In this document: piece after piece, positions 33,670 through 42,266 of the stretch
How the letters are laid out: every line of letters starts with the position of its first letter
How positions within the stretch are numbered: the stretch's first letter is position 1
Assembly (NCBI GenBank): GCA_900549825.1
Contig: URQB01000006.1
Location: 1 to 64,000 of the forward strand
From: an uncultured Oscillospiraceae bacterium
Lineage (GTDB): Bacteria; Bacillota; Clostridia; Oscillospirales; Acutalibacteraceae
Length of the DNA stretch: 64,000 nucleotides
Direction of reading: 5' to 3'
Made by a program: the position numbers and the translations under genes
The notes under the pieces: generated by a model
What the model saw: only the letters and a program-made list of their open reading frames with translations
Told to the model about the DNA's origin: nothing
Databases searched by the model: none

Positions 33670-35150
33670 GCCTGCTTCCCTCCCGCGCAAGTGTTGGGCC
33701 ACTGGTTGTGGAACTGCGTTGCCTGCTCATACTGCCTTGCAGCCTGCAGGATTCCCGCCTCGTCAAAGGGCCTGCCGATGAGCTGAAGCCCGACCGGCAT
33801 CCCCTCCCGGTCAAAGCCGCACGGCACGGAGGCCGCCGGAAGGCCGGCAAGGTTGATCATGACCGTATAGATATCGCCCAAATACATCTTTAAGGGATCA
33901 GAGAGCGATTCACCCAGCTTCAGCGCCGTGGTGGGCGCTACGGGGCCGAGCAGCATATCGTATTGCTCAAAGGCGTCAAAGAAGGCCTTCTGAATGAGCT
34001 TCTTTGCCTGCAATGCTTTATTGTAGTACGCATCATAGTAGCCGGAGCTCAAAACGAAGTTGCCCAGCATGATGCGGCGCTTGACCTCCATCCCGAAGCC
34101 CTCGCTGCGGCTCTTAATATAGGTCTCCATCAGGTTTTCCGCATTGGGGGAAGAATAACCGTATTTGATGCCGTCATAGCGCGAAAGGTTCGAGCACGCT
34201 TCGGCGGACGCGATGATATAGTACGTCGGCACGGCGTACTTCACGATCGGCATATCGAATGTTTCCACCTGTGCGCCGAGCGCTTCCAGCTGCTTCGACG
34301 CCTCCAGCACGCGGGCTTTCACATCCGGCTCGATGCCTTCTCCGAAATAGTCCGACGGGATGCCGATGCGCTTACCGTTCAAATCGCCCTGCATGACTGC
34401 CTGCCGGTCAAAGGCGGGGAATTCCATGGAGGTGCCGTCCCGCGGGTCCTTTCCGCTGATGATTTCAAACAGCGCGGCACAGTCCGCCACATCCCTGCCG
34501 ACCGGGCCGATCTGGTCAAGCGACGAAGCATAGGCCACCAGGCCGAAGCGAGATACCGCGCCGTAGGTCGGCTTCAGGCCCGGCACGCCGCAGAAGGAGC
34601 AGGGCTGACGGATCGATCCGCCCGTATCGGAGCCGAGCGCAACCACCGCCTCGCGCGCAGCAACAGCGGCCGCCGCACCGCCGGACGAGCCGCCCGGCAC
34701 ACGGTCAATGTTCCACGGGTTGCGCGTCGGGCCGTAGAAGGAGGTCTCCGTCGTGCTGCCCATGGCGAATTCGTCCATATTGAGCTTGCCCGCGATTACC
34801 ATGCCCGCCTTGCGCATGTGCTCAATGACCGTCGCGTCGTAAGCCGGTTTGAAATTGGAAAGGATTTTGGACGAGCAGCTCGTCAGAATCCCCTTTGTAC
34901 AGATATTGTCCTTGACGGACACGGGCACGCCCGCGAGCGGCGCATCTTTGAGTTCGCCCGCATTGATTCGCCTCTGTACCTCGTCCGCCTCCCGGTACGC
35001 CTCTTCGCGAGAGAGGGTAACATAACAGTTGTAGGTTTTATCGCACGTGTCGATTTTCGCATACAGCGCGTCAAGCGCCTCGCGCGCGCTGAGCTCGCCA
35101 CCCTTGATGCGCCGGGATAACTCCAGCGCCGTCATTGCCATGATCTCCAT
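33666..35150 (-). CDS. gatA: Amidotransferase subunit A (amidase)
   Basis: 494 aa. The amidase signature contains the Ser-cisSer-Lys triad: Lys in SVKDNICTKG (about residue 80), then GGSSGGAAAAVAA and LGSDTGGSIRQPCSFCG (about 150-185). It produces ammonia from glutamine for GatB. Start choice lies among ATGs at 35,150, 35,141 and 35,135; AAAGGGG nine bases before 35,150 favours the first. Confidence 0.97.
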   Translation of the reverse strand: MEIMAMTALELSRRIKGGELSAREALDALYAKIDTCDKTYNCYVTLSREEAYREADEVQRRINAGELKDAPLAGVPVSVKDNICTKGILTSCSSKILSNFKPAYDATVIEHMRKAGMVIAGKLNMDEFAMGSTTETSFYGPTRNPWNIDRVPGGSSGGAAAAVAAREAVVALGSDTGGSIRQPCSFCGVPGLKPTYGAVSRFGLVAYASSLDQIGPVGRDVADCAALFEIISGKDPRDGTSMEFPAFDRQAVMQGDLNGKRIGIPSDYFGEGIEPDVKARVLEASKQLEALGAQVETFDMPIVKYAVPTYYIIASAEACSNLSRYDGIKYGYSSPNAENLMETYIKSRSEGFGMEVKRRIMLGNFVLSSGYYDAYYNKALQAKKLIQKAFFDAFEQYDMLLGPVAPTTALKLGESLSDPLKMYLGDIYTVMINLAGLPAASVPCGFDREGMPVGLQLIGRPFDEAGILQAARQYEQATQFHNQWPNTCAGGKQA

Positions 35151-35173
35151 TTTATCGTTCCCCTTTCCCTCTC

Positions 35174-35461
35174 TTATTCCACCGTCTTCGGCACCTGAAA
35201 GCAGCCGTCCTTCTGGTTTGGCGCGTTGGCAAGCAGCGCCTCACGGTCCATGGACGGAATGACCTCGTCCTCGTGGAATACATTCGTCACAGGGAAGGAG
35301 TGTGAGAGCGGCTCAACGCCCTGCGTATCCAGCTCGTTGAGCGTTTCCATATAGGATAAAATCTCCTGCAAATCCTTTTCCGTCGCATTCTCCTGCTCCG
35401 GCGTCAATTGAATCCGCCCCAGCTTTTCGAGATATTGGACCAGCTCGCCTGTGATTTGCAT
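35174..35461 (-). CDS. gatC: Amidotransferase subunit C
   Basis: 95 aa, a helical strap protein: YLEKLGRIQLTPEQENATEKDLQEIL ... METLNELDTQGVEP and the C-terminal DGCFQVPKTVE. It holds the GatA-GatB complex. Ribosome site GGAGGAA. First gene of gatCAB, 66 bp after aspS. Confidence 0.95.
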   Translation of the reverse strand: MQITGELVQYLEKLGRIQLTPEQENATEKDLQEILSYMETLNELDTQGVEPLSHSFPVTNVFHEDEVIPSMDREALLANAPNQKDGCFQVPKTVE

Positions 35462-35527
35462 GGAAATTCCTCCTATAATCTATGATTGGTACAATCAATT
35501 TGCTGTTTTCTGTAAAGCAAAGCTTCT

Positions 35528-37303
35528 TTACACGCGGTTTTCCAGCGGCCTTCTGAGCTTGATATGCACCTCGCGCAGTTGCTGCTCTGTCACCTCACCG
35601 GGCGCGCCGAGCAGGAGATCCTGTGCATTCGCATTCATCGGGAACGCAATGACTTCGCGGATATTCTCTTCATCCCGCAGAAGCATCAGCATACGGTCGA
35701 CGCCCGGCGCCATGCCCGCGTGCGGCGGAGCGCCATACTGGAAGGCATGATAGAGCGCGCCGAACCGGGCCTCCACATCCTCGGCCGTGTAACCGGCCAG
35801 CTCAAAGGCTTTGACCATGATGTCCGGCCGATGGTTACGCACCGCGCCGGAGGAAAGCTCTACGCCATTACAGACAATATCGTACTGGTAGGCCTTAATC
35901 TCCAGCGGATTCATCGTTTCGAGGGCCTCCAGGCCGCCCTGCGGCATAGAGAAGGGGTTATGCGTGAAATCGAGCTTGCCTTCGTCATTTTTCTCATACA
36001 TCGGGAAATCTGTGATATAGCACAGCTCGAAGCTGTCATTTTGGATCAGCCCCATCCGCTCGCCGAGCGCCGTGCGGATCTGCCCTGCCAGACGGTCAAC
36101 GACCGCTTTGCCATCGCTGATGAAGAAGAGCGTATCCTCCGCCTTCATGGACAGGCGCTCGATCAGCTCCTGCTTCTTCTCGTCCGTGAGGAATTTTGCG
36201 ATCGGGCCCTTGAAGGAGCCGTCCTCCAGCAGCGTCAGATAGCCGAGGCCCTTCATGCCGATTTCCGTTGCAAAGGCGAGCATCTTTTCAAAAAAGGATT
36301 TCGGCATCTTCGCGCAGCCCGGCACATTGATGCCGCGCACGGGCTTCTTCTGGAAGGGCTTGAAATCTACATCCACAAAGAAATCGGAAAGGTCCTCGAT
36401 GAGCAGTGGATTGCGCAAATCCGGCTTGTCTGTCCCATAGTGCAGCATGGCCTCTTCATAGGGAATGCGCCGAAACGGTGCGGGAGAAACCCTGCGGCCG
36501 TTGCCGAATGTTGAAAAGGTATCGTAGAGCACCTGCTCCGCCACCTTGAACACATCCTCCTGCGTGGCGAACGCCATCTCAAAATCGAGCTGGTAGAATT
36601 CGCCGGGAGAACGGTCCGCGCGCGCATCCTCATCGCGGAAGCAGGGCGCGATCTGGAAATATTTGTCGAAGCCGGAGGCCATCAGCAATTGCTTGAACTG
36701 CTGCGGCGCCTGCGGCAGTGCGTAAAATTTGCCCTCATGCTTGCGGGAGGGGATGATATAGTCGCGCGCACCCTCCGGAGAAGAGCAGGTAAGGATCGGC
36801 GTAGTGATCTCCGTAAAGCCGAGCTCCTCCATCTTGCGGCGCAGGAAACTGACGACCTTGGAGCGGAAGAGGATATTTTCGTGTACCCGCGGGTTGCGCA
36901 GGTCGAGGAAGCGGTATTTCAGGCGCACCTCCTCGCGTGTCTCGGTGGATTCCTGCACGTCGAACGGCAGGTTCGGCACGCACGGGCCGAGCACCTCCAG
37001 CGTATCAGCCATGACCTCCAGCCGGCCTGTGGGGATTTTGGGGTTGACCGTCTCCTCATCGCGGGCGACGACCTTGCCGGAAACAGTGATCGCCGTCTCC
37101 CGGTGGAGATTCTTCAGCAGCGCATCGTCATGAACAACCACCTGGGTGATCCCGTACTGATCCCGCAAATCGAGAAAGGCCACGCCGCCGTGGTCGCGGA
37201 TTGTATCCACCCACCCGGCCAGGCGGACGGTTTCCTTCAGATTCTGCTCTGTCAGTTCCCCGCAGGTATGCGTTCTGTAAATTTCTTGTGCCATCTCAGA
37301 CAT
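35528..37303 (-). CDS. aspS: Aspartyl-tRNA synthetase, bacterial type
   Basis: 591 aa. N-terminal OB-fold (VRLAGWVDTIRDHGGVAFLDLRD); class II motif 2 at FRDEDARADRSPGEFYQLD (about 217-236); a GAD insertion domain in the middle; motif 3 at GVDRMLMLL. Directly upstream of gatCAB. In organisms without AsnRS such an AspRS also makes Asp-tRNA(Asn) for GatCAB; the arrangement suggests this but does not prove it. Confidence 0.96.
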   Translation of the reverse strand: MSEMAQEIYRTHTCGELTEQNLKETVRLAGWVDTIRDHGGVAFLDLRDQYGITQVVVHDDALLKNLHRETAITVSGKVVARDEETVNPKIPTGRLEVMADTLEVLGPCVPNLPFDVQESTETREEVRLKYRFLDLRNPRVHENILFRSKVVSFLRRKMEELGFTEITTPILTCSSPEGARDYIIPSRKHEGKFYALPQAPQQFKQLLMASGFDKYFQIAPCFRDEDARADRSPGEFYQLDFEMAFATQEDVFKVAEQVLYDTFSTFGNGRRVSPAPFRRIPYEEAMLHYGTDKPDLRNPLLIEDLSDFFVDVDFKPFQKKPVRGINVPGCAKMPKSFFEKMLAFATEIGMKGLGYLTLLEDGSFKGPIAKFLTDEKKQELIERLSMKAEDTLFFISDGKAVVDRLAGQIRTALGERMGLIQNDSFELCYITDFPMYEKNDEGKLDFTHNPFSMPQGGLEALETMNPLEIKAYQYDIVCNGVELSSGAVRNHRPDIMVKAFELAGYTAEDVEARFGALYHAFQYGAPPHAGMAPGVDRMLMLLRDEENIREVIAFPMNANAQDLLLGAPGEVTEQQLREVHIKLRRPLENRV

Positions 37304-37386
37304 TCCCTTCCTCTCCGGCTCACAAGGCCGGTACCATAATCAAGCGCGGCGGAATACCGCGCCGAAAAATCCATAAACAGGAATTA

Positions 37387-37392
37387 ATTATA
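37387..37392 (-). promoter_or_regulatory. Probable -10 of aspS-gatCAB
   Basis: TATAAT on the minus strand, with a weak -35 (TGTACA) 17 bp before it, about 85 bases from the aspS start. Confidence 0.45.
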
Positions 37393-37622
37393 TCATAAGT
37401 TCCCAAACGTGTACAGCATTTTCCCGGATATTTTCATGCGCCAAGCGCATGCGTACGGGCCGCTATTCCCTTATAATATACCCCAAAATCGCAGGGAACG
37501 GAAGTTTTTTTCCAATTGGCTATAGCGCCCCCTTCTTCACCCGGTATTGATGCCACAGAATGCCTCCCTGCATTTCCCAGCCACGGATATCTTTACAATC
37601 TCTACATGTAGTTAATCTCGGC

Positions 37623-37651
37623 TTGACAAATTCCATATATTGTGGTATAGT
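37623..37651 (+). promoter_or_regulatory. Upstream plus-strand promoter
   Basis: TTGACA, 17-bp spacer, TATAGT. It lies ~120 bp before the second promoter of the small membrane protein gene. A short TTG-started frame of about 30 codons with an AGAAGGA site follows; I do not claim it is translated. Confidence 0.6.
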
Positions 37652-37744
37652 AAAAATACAGAATAGAAGGATTATAATTTGACAGAAATGAATCTCCGCT
37701 GTCCCGAGAATGGGACTCTGTTTGAAATTATCCGAACATTTGTC

Positions 37745-37796
37745 TTGACAAGCACGAAAAAGCTGTTATAATGGGAGTTGTTAAGAACAAACGTTC
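37745..37796 (+). promoter_or_regulatory. Promoter with LexA/DinR-type SOS box
   Basis: TTGACA (37,745-37,750), 16-bp spacer, TATAAT (37,767-37,772). The palindrome AGAACAAACGTTCC (37,784-37,797), containing the Gram-positive LexA core GAAC-N4-GTTC, lies just beyond the predicted start. A weaker half-match, CGAACATTTGTC, overlaps the region just before the -35 (37,733-37,744). A repressor bound here would block initiation. Confidence 0.65.
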
Positions 37797-37821
37797 CGCC
37801 GACATCAAGGAGGTTATCGTT

Positions 37822-38157
37822 ATGACAATCGGATTCATCTTGCGCACCATTGCTGAGATCGCCGTTGTGGCGTTCCTGATCTGGGGCTTTCTGCATGAGG
37901 ATAAATTCATTCGTTTTGAGGACAGGCTCGCCCGCATGGTAGTGGTCAACATCCGCAGGATGAAGCGGCGCCGGATGCTCAAAAAGCAGGGTATTGCTTC
38001 TGTTGTTCAACCAAAGCCTTCCACACAAGCACATGCACGGCAGGCTTCACAAGCTTCTTCTGCAGCCAAAAAACCAGCTGCAGCTTCCGCACCCTGTTCA
38101 ACGGCTTCCCGTCCGGCCCGCCGCCGCAGGAAGAAAGTATCCCAGAATGCTGCCTGA
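37822..38157 (+). CDS. Small single-pass membrane protein, probably SOS-regulated
   Basis: 111 aa from ATG 37822 behind AAGGAGG. One N-terminal transmembrane helix (residues 3-22: GFILRTIAEIAVVAFLIWGF) is followed by an amphipathic basic region (DRLARMVVVNIRRMKRRRMLKKQ) and a low-complexity Ser/Ala/Lys tail ending in RRRRKKVSQNAA. No catalytic motif; no family recognised. The LexA-type box in its promoter and its small membrane design recall SOS division inhibitors such as YneA or SidA. That is an analogy only. A frame extension to 37,771 overlaps the promoter and is not used. Confidence 0.65.
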   Translation: MTIGFILRTIAEIAVVAFLIWGFLHEDKFIRFEDRLARMVVVNIRRMKRRRMLKKQGIASVVQPKPSTQAHARQASQASSAAKKPAAASAPCSTASRPARRRRKKVSQNAA

Positions 38158-38220
38158 TTTCGTATAAAAGGCCTGACGCATTGAAATAATTTTTCTTTTT
38201 TTCATAAAAATGAATCAAAA

Positions 38221-38255
38221 CGCCGCCGCAGTTTACCTTCTGCGGCGGCGTTTTT
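38221..38255 (+). terminator. Intrinsic terminator after the small membrane protein gene
   Basis: CGCCGCCGCAG / CTGCGGCGGCG perfect 11-bp stem with TTTTT. Confidence 0.88.
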
Positions 38256-38365
38256 GTATTCCCAGCGCATGTAAACCGCTGGGGATAAAGTTTCGTTTTA
38301 TTTTGGCAAACAAATCAAGGGGAAGGCTTCTTTTACCATAAATCGTTTGGCGCAAGGCCCTCCCT

Positions 38366-39061
38366 TTACAGTGTTTCATAAAGCGCTCGGATGCCTTCTT
38401 CCCCCATCTCCGGCGTGTCCGCCAGCGGGAACGGAATCCCCAGCCGCTCATACTTTTCCGCGCAGAGCTTGCGAAAGGGCAGGAGCTCCAGCTTCTGCAG
38501 GTTGTCAAATTGTCCGGCAATGCGCGCGATCTGCCGCACCTGGGCAGGCCCATCCGTCAGGCCCGGCACGACCACATGCCGCACCCAGAGCGGCACCTCC
38601 ATCGCCTGCGTCAGCTTCAAAAAGCGCAGCACCTGCCCAAACGACGCGCCGCAATGCGCAAGATAGGCGTCTGCATCTGCAAACTTCAGGTCGCACAAAA
38701 CGAGATCCGTATCTGCCAGCACCTCGCGCGCGCGCTCCAGATTTCCAATTCCGGAGGTATCCAGCGCCGTATGAATCCCCTGCTCGTGCAGCAAACGGAA
38801 AAGCGCCGCCACAAACGGCGCCTGCATCAGCGGCTCCCCACCGGAGACCGTCACGCCGCCGTGCCTGAGATAGGGCCGGTAACGCAGGATTTTTTCGCAG
38901 ACAGCCTGCGGTGTATATGGTTCCCCACCCTGAGGGTCCCAGGTATCCGGATTGTGGCAGTAAGCGCAGCGCAGGGGGCACCCCTGCAGGAATACGACAA
39001 ACCGCACGCCCGGCCCATCCACCGCGCCCATGGATTGAAAGGAATGCACCTGCCCTGTCAT
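38366..39061 (-). CDS. pflA: Pyruvate formate-lyase activating enzyme
   Basis: 231-aa radical-SAM protein. The [4Fe-4S] site C-x3-C-x2-C is CPLRCAYCHNPDTW (about residues 28-41), followed by GGVTVSGGEPL (about 68-78, SAM binding). It abstracts hydrogen from the PflB glycine to make the radical. The start overlaps the pflB stop (ATGA), so production is coupled to pflB. Confidence 0.95.
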   Translation of the reverse strand: MTGQVHSFQSMGAVDGPGVRFVVFLQGCPLRCAYCHNPDTWDPQGGEPYTPQAVCEKILRYRPYLRHGGVTVSGGEPLMQAPFVAALFRLLHEQGIHTALDTSGIGNLERAREVLADTDLVLCDLKFADADAYLAHCGASFGQVLRFLKLTQAMEVPLWVRHVVVPGLTDGPAQVRQIARIAGQFDNLQKLELLPFRKLCAEKYERLGIPFPLADTPEMGEEGIRALYETL

Positions 39062-41292
39062 GAGATCGCCTGATGGAAGGTCCGCGAAATGACCTCCCGC
39101 TGCTGTTCCTTCGTCAGTTTATGGAAGTTGACCGCATAACCAGAGACGCGGATGGTCAGATTCGGGTATTTGTCCGGGTTGTTATACGCATCGACCAACA
39201 TCTCGCGGTTCATCACATTTACATTGATATGGTGCGCGTTCTTTGCAAAATAGCCGTCCAGAATCGAAACAAGGTTTTCACAGCGCTCCTCCAGCGTTTT
39301 GCCCAAGGCCTGCGGGATGATGGAAAAGGTGTTGGAGATACCGTCGCGACAGTATTCATAAGGGATTTTCGCCACGGAATTGAGGGAGGCCAGCGCCCCG
39401 TTTTTCTCACGTCCGTGCATTGGGTTCGCACCCGGCGCAAAGGGCTCGCCCGCCTTGCGCCCGTCCGGCGTGGCGCCGGTTTTCCGGCCATAGACCACGT
39501 TGGAGGTGATGGTCAGGATCGAGAGCGTATGTTCCGCGCCGCGGTAGGTGGAATTCTTCTTCAGCTCCTCGTAAAAAAGCTTCACCTGCTCGCAGGCAAT
39601 CTGATCGACGCGGTCGTCGTCGTTGCCGTAGGCCGGGTATTCGCCCGTCGTTTCAAAGCCGGTGATCATACCGCTCGAGTTGCGCAGCACACGTACCTTC
39701 GCATACTTGATCGCGGAGAGCGAATCCGCCAGTACGGAAAGCCCTGCTGCGCCGAAGGCCATGAATCGATGCACCTGCGTATCATGCAGCGCCATCTGCG
39801 TTTTTTCATAGGCGTATTTATCGTGCATATAGTGGATGATATTCATCGTGTTGACATAGGTCTTCGCAAGCCACGGGCGGTAGACGCCCATCAGCTCCAG
39901 CACCTTATCGTACTCCAGATACTCCCCTTCATAGGGCGTATGCTCCGGGCCGACCTGCATGCCGGTCTTTTCATCCCTGCCGCCGTTGAGGCTCATGAGC
40001 AGGAGCTTGGCAAAGTTCGCCCGCGCGCCGAAGAACTGCATCTGCTTGCCGACCTGCATGGCGGATACGCAGCAGGCAATCGCGTAATCATCGCCGTAAA
40101 TCGGGCGCATCAGGTCGTCATTCTCATACTGAATCGCATCCGTATCGCATGATACCTTCGCGGCAAACCGCTTAAACGCATCCGGCAGCTTGCCGGACCA
40201 TAGCACCGTCAGATTCGGCTCTGCGGAGGAGCCGAGATTATAGAGCGTATGAAGCATCCGGTAGGAGCTTTTCGTCACCAGCGTGCGCCCGTCCTCGCCC
40301 ATGCCGCCGAGCGCTTCCGTGATCCACATCGGATCGCCCGCAAACAGCTCGTTATAGTCAGGCGTGCGCAGGTGGCGCGCCATACGCAGCTTCATCACAA
40401 AATCGTCGAAGAGCTCCTGTGCCCCCGCTTCATCGAGGATGCCGTTTTTCAAATCACGCTCAAAATAGATATCAAGGAAGGTGCTCGTGCGGCCAAGGCT
40501 CATCGCTGCGCCGTTTTGTTCCTTGATCGCGCCGAGATAGCCGAAATAGAGCCATTGTACCGCTTCCCGCGCCGTTTTGGCGGGGAGAGAGATGTCATAC
40601 CCGTACTGCAGCGCCATATCCTTCAGATAACCAAGAAAGGTGATCTGCTGGAACAGCTCTTCAGACAGGCGGATCGAATCGACATCCATCACGCCCTCCA
40701 CGATTTTGGATTTATCCTTCTTCTTCTCCGCAATCAGGCGATCCACCCCATAGAGCGCCACGCGGCGGTAATCCCCGATGATGCGGCCGCGGCCGTAGGC
40801 GTCCGGCAGCCCCGTGATGATCCCGCAGTGGCGCGCCTTACGCGTCTCCTCGCCATACACGCGGAACACGCCGTCGTTATGTGTGGTACGAAAGCGGAAC
40901 TCCTCCTCCACCCTGTTGGAAAGGTGATAGCCGTAAGCCTCGCACGCATCGCGCGTCATGCGGATTCCGCCGAATGGGTTGACGCCGCGGCGCAGAGGCC
41001 TGTCCGTCTGCAGGCCGACGATCAGCTCCTTCTCCTGATCGAGATAACCGGGGCGATAGCTGGTCAGGGAGGAAACTGTTTCCGTATCGATATCCAATAC
41101 GCCGCCGAATTCCTGCTCCAGCTTTAAGAGGTTGGAAAGCTTGTGGTTCAGCTCCTGCGTGCGTTGCGTCGGCCCCGCCAGGAATGATTCGTCCCCCTCA
41201 TACGGTGTATAGTTTTTCTGAATAAAATCGCGTACATTGATGCTTTCCTGCCATTCTCCAGGCTGAAAGCCCTCCCAAGCCGTATATTCCAT
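39058..41292 (-). CDS. pflB: Formate C-acetyltransferase (pyruvate formate-lyase)
   Basis: 744 aa. Catalytic Cys pair in IACCVSAMQVGKQ (about 408-420) and the glycyl-radical motif RVSGYAVNFHKL near the C-terminus (about residue 723-734). It splits pyruvate with CoA into acetyl-CoA and formate during fermentation; formate also feeds one-carbon metabolism. Lies behind a ZTP riboswitch, linking expression to folate one-carbon status. Confidence 0.97.
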   Translation of the reverse strand: MEYTAWEGFQPGEWQESINVRDFIQKNYTPYEGDESFLAGPTQRTQELNHKLSNLLKLEQEFGGVLDIDTETVSSLTSYRPGYLDQEKELIVGLQTDRPLRRGVNPFGGIRMTRDACEAYGYHLSNRVEEEFRFRTTHNDGVFRVYGEETRKARHCGIITGLPDAYGRGRIIGDYRRVALYGVDRLIAEKKKDKSKIVEGVMDVDSIRLSEELFQQITFLGYLKDMALQYGYDISLPAKTAREAVQWLYFGYLGAIKEQNGAAMSLGRTSTFLDIYFERDLKNGILDEAGAQELFDDFVMKLRMARHLRTPDYNELFAGDPMWITEALGGMGEDGRTLVTKSSYRMLHTLYNLGSSAEPNLTVLWSGKLPDAFKRFAAKVSCDTDAIQYENDDLMRPIYGDDYAIACCVSAMQVGKQMQFFGARANFAKLLLMSLNGGRDEKTGMQVGPEHTPYEGEYLEYDKVLELMGVYRPWLAKTYVNTMNIIHYMHDKYAYEKTQMALHDTQVHRFMAFGAAGLSVLADSLSAIKYAKVRVLRNSSGMITGFETTGEYPAYGNDDDRVDQIACEQVKLFYEELKKNSTYRGAEHTLSILTITSNVVYGRKTGATPDGRKAGEPFAPGANPMHGREKNGALASLNSVAKIPYEYCRDGISNTFSIIPQALGKTLEERCENLVSILDGYFAKNAHHINVNVMNREMLVDAYNNPDKYPNLTIRVSGYAVNFHKLTKEQQREVISRTFHQAIS

Positions 41293-41340
41293 TGCGCGCG
41301 TCTCCTTTCCAGAAATCAGTGCCTGCTTGCCGGGCAGGCA

Positions 41341-41375
41341 AAAAGAGCAGCATATGGACCCTATCCATACGCTGC
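41341..41375 (-). terminator. Regulatory terminator of the ZTP riboswitch
   Basis: GCAGCGTATGGATA-GGG-TCCATATGCTGC stem followed by CTTTTTG, 50 bases before pflB. Its left arm shares bases with the aptamer end (CTGGGCAGC), as expected for an expression platform that is broken up when ligand binds. Confidence 0.8.
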
Positions 41376-41448
41376 CCAGACGGTCGGCAAAACAGGCGTT
41401 TCATTCCACTGTGGTTTTTCCCACAATCATCCGTCAGTCATGAATGCC
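41373..41448 (-). promoter_or_regulatory. ZTP (pfl motif) riboswitch upstream of pflB
   Basis: The minus-strand leader reads ATGACTGACGG, a GTGGGAAAAACCAC stem-loop, then GTGGAATGA and finally GCCGACCGTCTGGGCA. These are the conserved pieces of the pfl-motif RNA in the right order, including the GACTG-CG strand and the terminal CTGGGCA pseudoknot segment. The class binds ZTP/ZMP, which builds up when 10-formyl-tetrahydrofolate is short, and turns on formate-producing pfl genes. A terminator hairpin follows directly. Confidence 0.85.
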
Positions 41449-41466
41449 TTTTTTATTTGTGTCTTT

Positions 41467-41495
41467 AGCGTACCGCATGTGCGGTGAAAAGTCAA
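41467..41495 (-). promoter_or_regulatory. Promoter of the pflBA transcript
   Basis: Minus-strand TTGACT (41,495-41,490), 17-bp spacer, TACGCT (41,472-41,467). Its start near 41,460 lies just ahead of the riboswitch. Confidence 0.6.
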
Positions 41496-41707
41496 GCCGG
41501 CAAACGTGCGTCTGCTGCAATTTTGGTGGATTTCATAAAGCACGCCCGCAGGGAAAATAAAAAAAGGGCATATTTTTGCATGCCGCTCAGGCTGATACTC
41601 GCCCAAAAATTCTCTTCATGCAAGGCCTGTAAAGCCCCTGGCAAAGGCCGTCTCGGCCCCGCTTCGCCGTTCAGCGCCACCTTGAATACGCCATTCATCT
41701 GTATTCC

Positions 41708-42190
41708 CTATTTATGATATTTCCCGCCGCTGCCAATTTCAAAGGCGCGGTAAAGCTGTTCGAGCAGCATCACGCGGGCGAGCTGGTGCGGGAAGGTCAT
41801 CTGCGACATGGACAGCCTCGCCTGCGCGCGTGCCTTTACCGCCTCGGACAAACCCCATGAGCCCCCGATGAGGAAGCAGACGCTGCTCACGCCCCCGACC
41901 GCCAGCTTTTGCAGCTCCGCGCTGAATTGCTCTGACGGACGCTGCTTCCCTTCAATGCACATGGCATACACATACGCGCCGGATGGAATTCGTGCGAGCA
42001 TCCGCTCCCCCTCCTCCGTGAGGAGGGCGGCAATCTGCGCATCCGACGGTGCATCCGGCACGCGGGCGGGCGTCAGCTCGTCGATCTCCAGACGGCAAAA
42101 AGCGGAAAGCCGCTTGCAGTATTCCGCACAGGCATCCCGCAGATAGGGCTCCTTCAGCTTGCCGATACATACGATTTTTATACGAAGCAT
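41708..42190 (-). CDS. rlmH: 23S rRNA (pseudouridine-1915-N3) methyltransferase RlmH
   Basis: 160 aa, SPOUT methyltransferase. MLRIKIVCIGKLKEPYLRDACAEY at the start; the SAM-binding knot FLIGGSWGLSEAVKARA (about 107-123); C-terminal SQMTFPHQLARVMLLEQLYRAFEIGSGGKYHK. All are near-invariant. Follows the WalJ-type gene by 76 bp on the minus strand, a conserved Firmicutes pairing. Confidence 0.96.
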   Translation of the reverse strand: MLRIKIVCIGKLKEPYLRDACAEYCKRLSAFCRLEIDELTPARVPDAPSDAQIAALLTEEGERMLARIPSGAYVYAMCIEGKQRPSEQFSAELQKLAVGGVSSVCFLIGGSWGLSEAVKARAQARLSMSQMTFPHQLARVMLLEQLYRAFEIGSGGKYHK

Positions 42191-42266
42191 CTTGCCTTCC
42201 CTTCTAAAAAAGAGAAAAGCGCAATGGCAACCGCTTTTCCCTTTCCAGTTCCTTCCTTTTCAATTG

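Noticed and set aside
37679..37771. Short TTG-started leader peptide before the SOS-type promoter
   Set aside because: It has a purine-rich site, but the frame is only ~30 codons, contains the second promoter and shows no attenuation-type codon run. Too weak to call.
41492..41698. 68-codon minus-strand frame between rlmH and the pfl leader
   Set aside because: No ribosome site and it runs across the pflB promoter; no recognisable features.
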